The notes below the pieces were generated by a model, which saw only the letters and a program-made list of their open reading frames with translations, was not told the DNA's origin and made no database searches. From assembly GCA_964403325.1 (NCBI GenBank), contig CAYOFO010000044.1, positions 1 to 10,531 on the forward strand: a stretch of 10,531 bases of DNA, written 5' to 3'. The translations under genes and the position numbers were made by a program. How positions within the stretch are numbered: the first letter of the stretch is position 1; each line of letters starts with the position of its first letter. The DNA is from CAZQNF01 sp964403325 (GTDB lineage: Bacteria > Patescibacteriota > Patescibacteriia > Magasanikbacterales > GWA2-37-8). This document shows, in pieces, positions 1 to 7,014 of this stretch.

Positions 1-1
1 T

Positions 2-484
2 GTCGCTCAAACTGGCTGGACCACCAACGAACTTGCGGCTGGAATTGACCGCGCTAAGCTAAACCCCACCTATGATCTTGTTTCATTTTTAATTGGCGTC
101 AACAACCAATTTCGCGGTCTTGACCCCGAAACATATCGCCAAGAATTCCAACAGTTACTGGAACGAGCCGTTACTTTTGCGCACGGAAAACCGGAGCAAG
201 TAATCGTGCTGTCAATTCCAGACTGGGGCGCCACCCCCTTTGCCAGCAATCGAGACCCCAAAGCCATTGCGACTGCCATTGACCACTTTAACGCTATTAA
301 CGAAGTAGCAGCAACCAAACGAGGTGCTCACTATATAAATGTCACTGACATTTCCCGACTAGCTCGGCAAACACCCGGCTTGATAGCTGAGGACGGCTTA
401 CACCCCTCCGGCGCCATGTACCAGGCGTGGGTGCGCAAGGTACTCCCCATCGCACTATCTGCCCTCAAACATTCTAATTCTTAA
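2..484 (+). CDS. SGNH/GDSL-family esterase or lipase, 5'-truncated by the window
   Basis: An open frame runs from base 2 to a TAA at 482-484 and gives the C-terminal ~160 residues of an SGNH hydrolase. This family uses a Ser-Asp/His site to cleave ester or acetyl groups on lipids or glycans. The nucleophile block (GDS) lies outside the window. Visible blocks are a Gly-containing QTGWTT near the edge (block II), IGVNNQ (block III; its Asn normally helps form the oxyanion hole), and EDGLHPSG, which supplies the block V Asp (392-394) and His (401-403). The strand before block V ends in YINVTDISR, as usual in this fold. The natural substrate cannot be told, and any signal peptide would lie upstream. 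The next gene starts 11 nt after the stop, so co-transcription is likely. Family call is firm; function is open. Confidence 0.88.
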   Translation, partial: VAQTGWTTNELAAGIDRAKLNPTYDLVSFLIGVNNQFRGLDPETYRQEFQQLLERAVTFAHGKPEQVIVLSIPDWGATPFASNRDPKAIATAIDHFNAINEVAATKRGAHYINVTDISRLARQTPGLIAEDGLHPSGAMYQAWVRKVLPIALSALKHSNS

Positions 485-495
485 TTTTTTTAAAT

Positions 496-1269
496 ATGGG
501 AGAAATGCACGACCGTCCACATATTGAACAAATGTCTAAAATACGGCTGGTAGAAATTCTCCATGCGCCCAAAGACGCCATGCTTGATACGGCTGTGCTC
601 AACAAAATTGAATCCGGCAACCTTACTCCTGATGGTTGGAGGATGTTTTTGGCCCAAATTTCACACGCCGCCCATACATTTGAAGATTTGCTGCGCACGG
701 GAAAAGATAAAGCCGCCCAACAAGGAATACTGCCTTTACAGGCCGCCCTTGAATCAAATCTGCGCGACGAAGCCGGAGAGGATGAACAAGGCAACACTAC
801 TGCCGACCGTTCCCATCATGAATGGCGACGAGCTTTTTACCGCCTCCTCGGCGCCACTGATACGTTTATCGCCGATACCACGCCCTTACCCGGTGCGATC
901 TTTTATCGCCAAACCCTTGAGGGCTTGCAGCAAGAACACATACTCACTATTGCTGGCGCCCTGCTCATGCTGGAATTTTTTATTCCCCACGAATTTAGAA
1001 AACTACAAGCCGGACGCAACCGCACCTTTGCAAAAGAATTTACAGCGTACCCAACTGACTCAGCAGCCACACTTCGCGAGAAACAGCTCGGAAAACTTTA
1101 CCTGGATGACCACATTATCCACGATGCTCAATCGCATTACCCTGACATTCTCAAGGCCCTTTTGCCTTACACCAGCAATGAAGATATGTTTAATCGTATC
1201 AAAAAAGGCGTTGATATGATTGTGCAGGCCCATCTTCGTTTTCACAATAATTTGGCGGACCATCTATAG
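496..1269 (+). CDS. Heme-oxygenase-like diiron oxidase family protein (TENA/PqqC/CADD/UndA-like fold)
   Basis: The 257-residue, mainly helical protein resembles the heme-oxygenase-like domain-containing oxidases, whose members bind two irons and activate O2 (UndA, CADD and SznF are characterised examples). The candidate ligands appear in family order: Glu92 in NLRDEAGEDE, His107/His108 in RSHHEWRRAF followed by YRLLGA, Glu160 in GALLMLEFF, and a final helix with His206, Asp210 and His214 (DDHIIHDAQSH). The 'N-L-x-[DE]-E' then 'H-x-x-[LW]-[YW]-R-x-[FL]' arrangement is typical of the iron-containing redox branch. The ATG at 496 is chosen; an ATG at 505 is possible but would lose only three residues. 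No Shine-Dalgarno is present; the start follows TTTTTTAAAT. It probably shares a transcript with the esterase and converges on the RelA/SpoT-like gene. Substrate unknown; a PqqC- or TENA-like role without iron is the alternative. Confidence 0.68.
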   Translation: MGEMHDRPHIEQMSKIRLVEILHAPKDAMLDTAVLNKIESGNLTPDGWRMFLAQISHAAHTFEDLLRTGKDKAAQQGILPLQAALESNLRDEAGEDEQGNTTADRSHHEWRRAFYRLLGATDTFIADTTPLPGAIFYRQTLEGLQQEHILTIAGALLMLEFFIPHEFRKLQAGRNRTFAKEFTAYPTDSAATLREKQLGKLYLDDHIIHDAQSHYPDILKALLPYTSNEDMFNRIKKGVDMIVQAHLRFHNNLADHL

Positions 1270-1271
1270 AA

Positions 1272-1299
1272 AACTTCTTTACTTTAAGTTAAAAAAGTT
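1272..1299. terminator. Weak hairpin between convergent genes
   Basis: AACTTCTTTA (1272-1281) can pair with TAAAAAAGTT (1290-1299) around an 8-nt loop, with one C-A mismatch. It lies between the stops of the two converging genes, where a shared terminator is expected. The stem is AT-rich and no clear T-run follows on either strand, so termination is only suggested. Confidence 0.28.
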
Positions 1300-1316
1300 A
1301 AATATAGACCCATATT

Positions 1317-2168
1317 TTAAATCTCATTTTCCCATTCCTCATCATAACTAAAACACCCAATTCCCAACTTTTCCCAAAAATCTAAAATGGTTGCTTTTAG
1401 AAAAAGACTGTGCAGCCAATCTTTTGTTTCACCATTATCATCCGGATAATCCGCTGTCTGTCGCACATCAAAGGGGTGGTTGAGATCCATCACAGCCCTC
1501 ACTCGCTCTGTAACCAACTGCACTTCGGTAGAATACAACCCACCTTCTTGCGTTTGATTTTTTTCACACCACATAGTCAGAACTCCGCGAAAAGGCGTTT
1601 TATATTTTCCACCGTCCATATCCCCAGCATAATAATTTAAAAAATGAATATGTTCTAAGGAGATATTGTGAATTAGTTTAAGATAAACTCGTTCAAGAGC
1701 CTTTAGACCTGGAACAATCAAACGAACACGGCTCAAGTCTGGTAACAGCATCGGCCGGCCAAGTCGTTGTAAGCGCTCAAGTTTCTTTTGAACGCGCGCA
1801 AAGCTTTTTATATCACCGTCTTCAATAGTTACCCCAGCATCCTCGGAAAAAATAGTTCTAATACCCGCCAATCTACGCTCATGCATTTGTTGTAAAAAAC
1901 TGGGATTAAGATAATCCGTATCGCTGTGCGGAGGAACGAGAGCAACGCCAGTGCTGGCATAACCATCCCAGGACGGTGCTGCTTCTGCGCCCAACCACCA
2001 CCGCGATCGAATCTTATTTTCTAAATCAGTAAGCATAGCTTCAAGCTCAGCCCTGGTTCCAGACACCGCTGCGTCAATTGCCTCTACTGTCGGGGCTGCT
2101 TCCATCATTTTGGTTGATACTTCTGCTGGCGGAATGAGCGTAAATAACTGTTCAAGACGAGTGGCCAT
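1317..2168 (-). CDS. Divergent RelA/SpoT-type nucleotidyltransferase domain protein, no hydrolase domain
   Basis: The 283-residue protein carries a recognisable RelA/SpoT synthetase fold at about 115-240. DIKSFARVQKKLER (119-132) aligns with the ATP-binding helix usually read as RVKSPxSIxxKLxR. LPDLSRVRLIV (142-152) supplies the catalytic-type Asp144 and the paired Arg148. GGKYKTPFRGV (186-196) matches the GYRSxH loop that stacks guanine, through Tyr189. STEVQLVT (213-220) supplies the second acidic residue, Glu215. Oddities: the ATP-site Arg is Asp119, the helix Ser is Arg125, and the usual Arg after ExQ is Val, so (p)ppGpp synthesis is uncertain. There is no HD hydrolase, TGS or ACT domain. 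The N-terminal ~115 residues are helical and unrecognised; the C-terminus is acidic. A toxic small alarmone synthetase is possible, but no adjacent antitoxin is seen. A TTGATA-N17-TATACT promoter lies ~20-50 nt upstream. Confidence 0.6.
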   Translation of the reverse strand: MATRLEQLFTLIPPAEVSTKMMEAAPTVEAIDAAVSGTRAELEAMLTDLENKIRSRWWLGAEAAPSWDGYASTGVALVPPHSDTDYLNPSFLQQMHERRLAGIRTIFSEDAGVTIEDGDIKSFARVQKKLERLQRLGRPMLLPDLSRVRLIVPGLKALERVYLKLIHNISLEHIHFLNYYAGDMDGGKYKTPFRGVLTMWCEKNQTQEGGLYSTEVQLVTERVRAVMDLNHPFDVRQTADYPDDNGETKDWLHSLFLKATILDFWEKLGIGCFSYDEEWENEI

Positions 2169-2195
2169 AGATTGCTTAAGTGTTAAATCAGATTT

Positions 2196-2224
2196 AGTAT
2201 AGAGTATACGGAATTTAGTATCAA
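2196..2224 (-). promoter_or_regulatory. Candidate sigma70-type promoter for the RelA/SpoT-like gene
   Basis: On the minus strand TTGATA (2224-2219) and TATACT (2201-2196) are separated by 17 nt, putting the predicted start about 20 nt upstream of the ATG at 2168. The match is close to consensus. However, the site lies in a heptanucleotide array that repeats GTAT-type words, so part of the match may come from the repeat. Confidence 0.5.
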
Positions 2225-2240
2225 GTCGAAAATGAGGAAG

Positions 2241-2428
2241 TATGAATAAACGAATTATGTATTAAGTATTTGGTATCTGTTATCAAGGTTTCAGGGATGA
2301 GCTATCAGCTGTGAGGTTTGAGGTGTTAGTATCAAGTATTTTGTATATAGTATCTAGCTACGAGCCTTTAGTGCTCAGGTATTGAGTTTGAATTATGAAT
2401 AACGAATTATGTATTAAGTATTTGGTAT
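2241..2428 (+). repeat. Near-identical ~35-nt direct repeat, two copies in the heptamer array
   Basis: The 36 nt at 2241-2276 (beginning TATGAATAAACGAATTATG) recur at 2394-2428, differing by one missing A. The copies are 153 nt apart. The same interval also contains inverted pairs: AAGGTTTCAGG (2285-2295) with CCTGAAACCTT (2486-2496), and AGGTGTTAG (2321-2329) with CTAACACCT (2480-2488). This suggests local duplication and inversion of the array words. Confidence 0.7.
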
Positions 2429-2534
2429 TGAGTATTGAGTATAGTTGTTTACAACATTCAATTTTCTAAAACTTAACCACTAACACCTGAAACCTTAAAA
2501 AATGTGTATTTGGTATTTAAGAACAAATGGAAAA

Positions 2535-2606
2535 TTGTTTTTATGTTGTTGACCCACCCCCTACCCCGCCCAGGCGGGGATTGATTGAGTAAGTTGTTTT
2601 TATGTT
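2535..2606 (+). repeat. 13-bp direct repeat pair enclosing a GC-rich palindrome
   Basis: TTGTTTTTATGTT occurs at 2535-2547 and 2594-2606. Between the copies lies CCCCGCC-CA-GGCGGGG (2564-2579), a tight hairpin in otherwise AT-rich DNA. The second copy is followed after 6 nt by the next palindrome (2613-2632), so each palindrome is preceded by the same 13-mer. The pair may mark insertion or recombination of small palindromic elements. Confidence 0.55.
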
Positions 2607-2612
2607 TTCATG

Positions 2613-2632
2613 CCTGCCTGCCGGTAGGCAGG
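2613..2632. repeat. CPR-type dispersed palindrome CCTGCCTGCCGGTAGGCAGG
   Basis: The 20 nt are self-complementary except for one G-T pair. I recall near-identical elements as abundant in Parcubacteria-like genomes, often read through as 'CLPAGRQ' in over-extended protein predictions. Here too the frame reads through it from an ATG at 2602, which is why the protease start is placed downstream at 2719. Function unknown. Confidence 0.7.
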
Positions 2633-2681
2633 TTCTTGTGCTTCAATGCTCGGGTGAAACCTGGCCTAAAGAGGGGAAAAA

Positions 2682-2690
2682 TGCTAGTAT
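2682..2690 (+). promoter_or_regulatory. Candidate extended -10 promoter for the subtilase gene
   Basis: TGCTAGTAT is an extended -10 (TGnTANNAT-type) element placed about 29 nt before the ATG at 2719, giving a predicted leader of ~22 nt. No good -35 box lies at 16-18 nt upstream, which extended -10 promoters can tolerate. Confidence 0.4.
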
Positions 2691-2718
2691 AAAGGTATAT
2701 TTTACCTACTATTTACCT

Positions 2719-4731
2719 ATGCGTTCACGTTTTTTACTATTCGCTCTGGTGAGCACCCTCCTTGCCCCCCACTCTGCTCTCGCCACCTTCACCCCCAACG
2801 ATCCTTTATTTTCTACACAAAAATCTTCGTTTGAGCAAATGAACGCTCTTTCAGCCTGGGAAACCACTACCGGTTCACCCAACGTTACTATTGCCGTTAT
2901 CGACTTAGGACTCTTCGAAACCGACTTTCCAGACTTACGCGACAGTCTCTGGACTAATACTAAAGAAATACCCGGCAACGGACTTGACGATGATAATGAT
3001 GGCTACATAGATGATATCCATGGTTGGAATCTTGATGCCAATACCAACAACCTCACTACCGGTACGAGCACGCTTTTTAGCGCACCGTTACCTTATGGAC
3101 ACATGTACCATGGCACTGGGGCCGCTCTCGTGGCTGGGGCCGCCGCAAACAACGGAATTGGCGGCGTAGGAGTAAGCCCAAACTCCAAAATCATGCCTCT
3201 CTTCGTAAAAGATACGGATACCATTATTGAAGCCGTTGACTATGCTATCAACCACCGCGCTGATATTATTAACCTTAGTTTGAATTGCGATCGCTTACCA
3301 CAAATTAAACAGGCTTTAAGAAAAGCTTATGACCAAGGAATTGTCATCGTCGCAGCAATTGGCAACCAAGGAGAAACCGCATATGGTAATAACGATCTTT
3401 ACCCAACCTACCCGTCTGAATTTGATGTTAATGATAATGAAAACTGGATTTTGGGCGTAGGTGGTTTAGACCACGATAAACTCGCCACATATTCTTCTTA
3501 CGGTAAAGCTCTAGACATGGCAGCCCCCGGCTACCCCATATACTTACCCGATCTAAAAGATCCCAGTCAACCGGCTCCTCTATGGGGAACATCTTTTTCT
3601 GCCCCAATGGTTTCTGGCGCAGCCGCCCTTATCAAATCAATCCGACCTTTGTGGCAAGCTCCGGATATTGTGCAAGCCCTCCTCCTAAATAGCGACCCTA
3701 TTAATCCGGTAGACGCAGGCAAAGCGCCCAATGTTAAGCGGCTCAATATCGGTAAAGCAATCCAATATGCCTTAAGCCGACCACCCGAACCAACTGTCCG
3801 ACCTTTAGTCACCAACAATCCTAACGGATCGGTAACTACACCTCAAACCAATAATAACGAAGGCACTCCAGACAACACAGAAACTTCAAGCGACCCAGAT
3901 ACCAACACTCTCTCTCCCTACTCCGGAATAATCGGTCAAAAAAATACCCAGACTATTACTTACTACGATGCGAGCGACCCTACTATCGAACACTGGTCCT
4001 ACCGCGCCAAAAAGAATGAAATTATCATTGACGCTCAATCTTTTACCACTCCCGATGGCGAGACACGCTTTGGCATACTCATAAATCGGCAACGCCTGCC
4101 CTTTATCCGCTTGGTTGATAATAATGGTACTTTCCTGCAGGAGAAAAAACTTCTGCCCAAGAAAAAACTTCTTACTCCAACCTCTTTGCGCATTACCGTC
4201 GACAATGCCGGAAAAATATCTTACCTCATAGAAGACAAAGCTGCTGCAGCCAGTACGCTGGTATTGTTCTCCGACCAAGGAAAAGAAACCTTACGATCCG
4301 TTATCCCCACACTAACTCGTTTTGAAACCGCTGGCAAAAACCTCTTTTTCATTCGCCAAAAAGGCAAAATCTTTACACTTGAGACATCTACCAAAATTAA
4401 CGGCGCGCGAAGTGTATTCTCAATACCCGGTTTAACCAGCCTAATTGACATCGTACCTTACCAAACGAATAACGAAACCAGCATTTTTATCCTAGGCAAA
4501 CAAGACAACGTCACCAAAATAGTCAAATTTTCTCTTAACATCAAAAAATTTACCGATTGGACCCTAGATCCGACTATTCAACCGACAAAAATCTTTACCG
4601 ACCTAAATAATAGTGAAAATCCCATCTTTGTACTCGAAGCTCAAGGTAATGGTTATATTCTTAACCAAAACGGACAAATGAGTCATCAAACATCACTATC
4701 TTTGCTGGGCAAAAATACCTACATACGTTAG
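2719..4731 (+). CDS. Secreted subtilisin-family (S8) serine protease with unknown C-terminal domain
   Basis: The 670-residue product begins with a signal peptide (MRSRFLLFALVSTLLAPHSALA, cleavage likely after Ala22). An S8 peptidase domain follows at about 35-350. All catalytic positions are present: Asp62 (AVIDLGLFETD), His131 (HGTGAALVAG), oxyanion Asn216 (AAIGNQGE) and nucleophile Ser292 (GTSFSAPMVSGAAAL). The usual HGTHVAG reads HGTGAAL, so the second His is missing, which is not catalytic. An Asp-rich stretch at 89-104 (DDDNDGYIDDIHGW) looks like a subtilase calcium site. A Pro/Thr/Asn-rich linker (about 355-398) leads to ~270 residues of beta-rich sequence without a recognised family, perhaps a propeller-like or binding module. 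No C-terminal anchor is visible. The ATG at 2719 is chosen over 2602 because it starts the signal peptide and follows a promoter. Likely acts outside the cell. Confidence 0.9.
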   Translation: MRSRFLLFALVSTLLAPHSALATFTPNDPLFSTQKSSFEQMNALSAWETTTGSPNVTIAVIDLGLFETDFPDLRDSLWTNTKEIPGNGLDDDNDGYIDDIHGWNLDANTNNLTTGTSTLFSAPLPYGHMYHGTGAALVAGAAANNGIGGVGVSPNSKIMPLFVKDTDTIIEAVDYAINHRADIINLSLNCDRLPQIKQALRKAYDQGIVIVAAIGNQGETAYGNNDLYPTYPSEFDVNDNENWILGVGGLDHDKLATYSSYGKALDMAAPGYPIYLPDLKDPSQPAPLWGTSFSAPMVSGAAALIKSIRPLWQAPDIVQALLLNSDPINPVDAGKAPNVKRLNIGKAIQYALSRPPEPTVRPLVTNNPNGSVTTPQTNNNEGTPDNTETSSDPDTNTLSPYSGIIGQKNTQTITYYDASDPTIEHWSYRAKKNEIIIDAQSFTTPDGETRFGILINRQRLPFIRLVDNNGTFLQEKKLLPKKKLLTPTSLRITVDNAGKISYLIEDKAAAASTLVLFSDQGKETLRSVIPTLTRFETAGKNLFFIRQKGKIFTLETSTKINGARSVFSIPGLTSLIDIVPYQTNNETSIFILGKQDNVTKIVKFSLNIKKFTDWTLDPTIQPTKIFTDLNNSENPIFVLEAQGNGYILNQNGQMSHQTSLSLLGKNTYIR

Positions 4732-4762
4732 AATGTAAAAATTCATTTTTTTAAATAAAAAT

Positions 4763-5185
4763 ATGCAACCTACTACTATTACCATCACCAGCCAGATACA
4801 AGCCCCGCTCACCACTGTCTGGGAACTCTGGACCAAACCTGAACATATTACCAAATGGGCTTTTGCCTCTACCGATTGGGAAGCGCCATACGCGGAAAAT
4901 GACGTACGAACCGGAGGGAATTTTAAAACAACCATGGCTGCCAAAAACAAAAGTGCGAGTTTTGATTTTACCGGCACCTACACCAATGTAAAAAATCACG
5001 AACTCATCGAATACGACATTGCCGACGGACGGCATGTCAAAATAGAATTTACACAACTCCCGACCGGCGTTAAAGTAACCCAAACATTTGATCCCGAAAA
5101 TATGAATCCACTTGAAAAGCAACGAAACGGCTGGCAAACCATTCTCGATAACTTTAAAAAATACGTTGAAAATTATATACAATAA
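4763..5185 (+). CDS. AHSA1-like SRPBCC (START-fold) protein
   Basis: The 140-residue protein is a single SRPBCC domain of the 'activator of Hsp90 ATPase homologue 1-like' family, small proteins with a deep hydrophobic pocket and mostly unknown ligands. Family marks are VWELWTKPEHITKW (19-32), DVRTGGNF (47-54), the FTGTY strand followed by a polar loop and LIEYDIADG, and the C-terminal helix with NGWQTILDNFKKYVE (122-136). Length is normal for the family. It begins 31 nt after the protease stop and ends 6 nt before the PhnB-like gene, so it opens a compact same-strand cluster. No Shine-Dalgarno; the start follows TTAAATAAAAAT. Cytoplasmic. Role unknown. Confidence 0.88.
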   Translation: MQPTTITITSQIQAPLTTVWELWTKPEHITKWAFASTDWEAPYAENDVRTGGNFKTTMAAKNKSASFDFTGTYTNVKNHELIEYDIADGRHVKIEFTQLPTGVKVTQTFDPENMNPLEKQRNGWQTILDNFKKYVENYIQ

Positions 5186-5191
5186 TTTGCT

Positions 5192-6103
5192 ATGCAAAAA
5201 ATTATCCCTCATTTATGGTTTGATACAGAAGCCAAAGACGCAGTAGCGCTCTACACATCTCTCTTCCCGAGTTCAGAAATAACCCACCAATCTGTTATCC
5301 ACAATGTACCCAGTCCATCGGGCGATTCGGACATTCTCTCATTTACTTTAAACGGTCAACCGTTTATGGCCATTAATGCCGGGCCGATTTTTAAACCCAA
5401 TCCATCCGTATCATTCATGGTAAATTTTGACCCTTCCAAAGATCCTGAAGCAAGAAAAAACTTAGATACTGCCTGGGAAAAGCTCTCCGCTGGCGGTAAA
5501 GTATTAATGGAACTCAACAAATATCCATTTAGCGAGTATTACGGTTGGATACAAGACAAGTACGGTTTTTCCTGGCAACTTATTCTTACCAATCCAAATG
5601 GCGAAGAACGACCTTTTATTATTCCGTCACTCATGTTTACGAAACAAGTTTTTGGTCGGGCACAGGAAGCGATGGATTTTTATTGCTCAGTCTTTATCGG
5701 CGGCAAACGCGGCACAACAGCCCGTTACCCCCAGGAAATGGGACTAAAACCAGAAGGAGCGGTTATGTTTGCAGACTTTAACATTCTTAATACCTGGATT
5801 GCCGCAATGGATGGCGCGGGGCAACATGATTTTATTTTTAACGAAGCGATTTCTCTGCTCATTCCATGTGAAACGCAAGACGAGATCGATTACTATTGGG
5901 AAAAACTTTCGGCCGATCCACGCGCCGAGCAGTGTGGCTGGATTAAAGATAAATTCGGTCTATCCTGGCAAATTCATCCTCAAATTATGGATGAAATGAT
6001 GAAAAACGGCACCCAAGAACAGATTGACCGAGTGACTCAAGCGTTCATGCCGATGAAAAAATTTGATATCGAAACTCTTAAGCGAGCTTACGAAGCAAAG
6101 TAA
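5192..6103 (+). CDS. Two-domain PhnB-like VOC (glyoxalase/bleomycin-resistance fold) protein
   Basis: The 303 residues contain two PhnB-type vicinal-oxygen-chelate domains in tandem, about 3-133 and 143-262. The first starts with PHLWFDTEAKDAVALYTSLF, the standard opening of this family. Both domains close with the same signature, GWIQDKYGFSWQ (118-129) and GWIKDKFGLSWQ (249-260), showing an internal duplication. The tail from 263 is helical. Despite older labels such as '3-demethylubiquinone methyltransferase', the family's reactions are mostly unknown. The second domain is more divergent (SLMFTKQVFGRAQEAMDFY). Translation is probably coupled to the AHSA1-like gene 6 nt upstream. No Shine-Dalgarno before the ATG. 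Confidence 0.9.
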   Translation: MQKIIPHLWFDTEAKDAVALYTSLFPSSEITHQSVIHNVPSPSGDSDILSFTLNGQPFMAINAGPIFKPNPSVSFMVNFDPSKDPEARKNLDTAWEKLSAGGKVLMELNKYPFSEYYGWIQDKYGFSWQLILTNPNGEERPFIIPSLMFTKQVFGRAQEAMDFYCSVFIGGKRGTTARYPQEMGLKPEGAVMFADFNILNTWIAAMDGAGQHDFIFNEAISLLIPCETQDEIDYYWEKLSADPRAEQCGWIKDKFGLSWQIHPQIMDEMMKNGTQEQIDRVTQAFMPMKKFDIETLKRAYEAK

Positions 6104-6123
6104 ATATTCTAGAATCTAAAGCT

Positions 6124-6486
6124 ATGAACAAACCTCCCCAGAGCGTAGATGAATATATAGCCAGTGCTCCCAAAGAAATAAAAAACAAACTTTCAGAACT
6201 TCGATCCATCATTAAAACTACTGTTCCGCTGGCTGAGGAACGCATCAGCTACAGCATGCCCTACTACGATTACAAAGGACGATTAGCCTATTTTGCTTTT
6301 GCTAAAACCCACATTGGTCTTTATATTCCACCACCGGTTATCGCCGAACATAAGACGGAGCTCAAAGATTATAAAACTGCAACCGCGACCATTCGTTTTC
6401 CTCTAGACAAAAAATTACCCGCCAAACTTATTCAAAAGCTCATTAAAGCACGTATGAAGAAAAACGAAGCACGTAAAAAATTTTAA
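6124..6486 (+). CDS. DUF1801 (YdhG-like) protein
   Basis: The 120-residue protein matches DUF1801, a small alpha/beta family related in fold to frataxin and YjbR and sometimes labelled 'iron chaperone', with little direct evidence. Marks are the opening VDEYIASAPKEIKNKL (8-23) with a helix to ~31, the ISYSMPYYDYKGRLAYF core (41-57), HIGLYIPP (63-70), the TATIRFPLDKKLP strand (87-99) and a C-terminal basic helix (KLIKARMKKNEARKK). Length fits the family. It starts 20 nt after the PhnB-like stop and belongs to the same compact cluster. Cytoplasmic. Role unknown. Confidence 0.88.
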   Translation: MNKPPQSVDEYIASAPKEIKNKLSELRSIIKTTVPLAEERISYSMPYYDYKGRLAYFAFAKTHIGLYIPPPVIAEHKTELKDYKTATATIRFPLDKKLPAKLIQKLIKARMKKNEARKKF

Positions 6487-6519
6487 ACCATTTTAATATA
6501 TTAACATCAAACAAACATT

Positions 6520-6936
6520 ATGCAACTCAATTACTTAGCTATATTCATCGCCACGATTCTCCAATTTATCTGTGGAGCACTGTGGTATTCCGTTCTGTTT
6601 GGTAAAACTTGGGGAAAAATTCACGGCGCTGATAAATACTCGGAAGAACAGAAAAAAGAAATGATGAAAGGCATGGGCGGACTTTATGCTTTGCAATTTT
6701 TATTGACTTTGATAACAACCTTTGTTTTAGCCTTATTTGCAACAAGCTTGCCCGCGGAGTGGAACACGTTTGGTATTGCTGGTTTTTTCTGGTTAGGGTT
6801 TGTGTTACCAACTCAAGTAAGCGCCGTAGTGTTTGGCGGTACCGACAAAAAATGGATACTACCAAAAATCGCCATTATGGCCGGATGCTCACTGGTTTGC
6901 CTTATGATTGCGGCAGCGGTTTTGCGTTTTATTTAG
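6520..6936 (+). CDS. DUF1761 four-helix membrane protein
   Basis: The 138-residue protein has four predicted membrane segments at about 4-25, 53-75, 84-105 and 113-136. The first ends with GALWYSVLFGKTWGK, the typical DUF1761 opening, and a charged loop (YSEEQKKEMMKGMGG) precedes the second. The third contains GFFWLGFVLPTQVSAVVF, also typical. No biochemical role is known for this family. It starts 33 nt after the DUF1801 stop. Downstream, AAGTAAA (6942-6948) can pair with TTTACTT (6954-6960), but no T-run follows, so termination there is doubtful. Confidence 0.85.
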   Translation: MQLNYLAIFIATILQFICGALWYSVLFGKTWGKIHGADKYSEEQKKEMMKGMGGLYALQFLLTLITTFVLALFATSLPAEWNTFGIAGFFWLGFVLPTQVSAVVFGGTDKKWILPKIAIMAGCSLVCLMIAAAVLRFI

Positions 6937-7014
6937 GAAACAAGTAAATTTACTTTACTTAAAATTCAGATAGTTTTTTAACTAGTGATTATCCTAACAA
7001 ACTCATCAAAGCTC

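Larger units (their letters stand above)
2196..2443. repeat. Degenerate heptanucleotide (period-7) array
   Basis: The 550-nt intergenic stretch holds a region written in 7-nt steps. From 2259 to 2384, 17 of 18 consecutive heptamers begin with G, and most end in A: GTATTAA, GTATTTG, GTATCTG, then units such as GGTTTGA, GCTATCA and GTATCTA. GTAT words start at 2259, 2266, 2273, 2329, 2336, 2343 and 2350 (all in the same phase) and again at 2411, 2418, 2425, 2432 and 2439. Upstream, 2197, 2204 and 2218 keep 7/14 spacing. Units are degenerate, not identical copies. No coding frame is supported here. Confidence 0.7.

Noticed and set aside
563..1219. 218-codon open frame overlapping the diiron-oxidase-like gene
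   Set aside because: It is a +1 shadow with no family features, while the 496-1269 frame carries an ordered set of metal-ligand motifs.
2602..2718. Upstream ATG extending the protease by 39 residues
   Set aside because: It reads through the CCTGCCTGCCGG palindrome and places the signal peptide internally; the ATG at 2719 begins a normal signal peptide.
6985..7014. GTG start for the acetyltransferase at 6985
   Set aside because: The extra ten residues precede the usual AAC(3)-I N-terminus; ATG 7015 gives family length.
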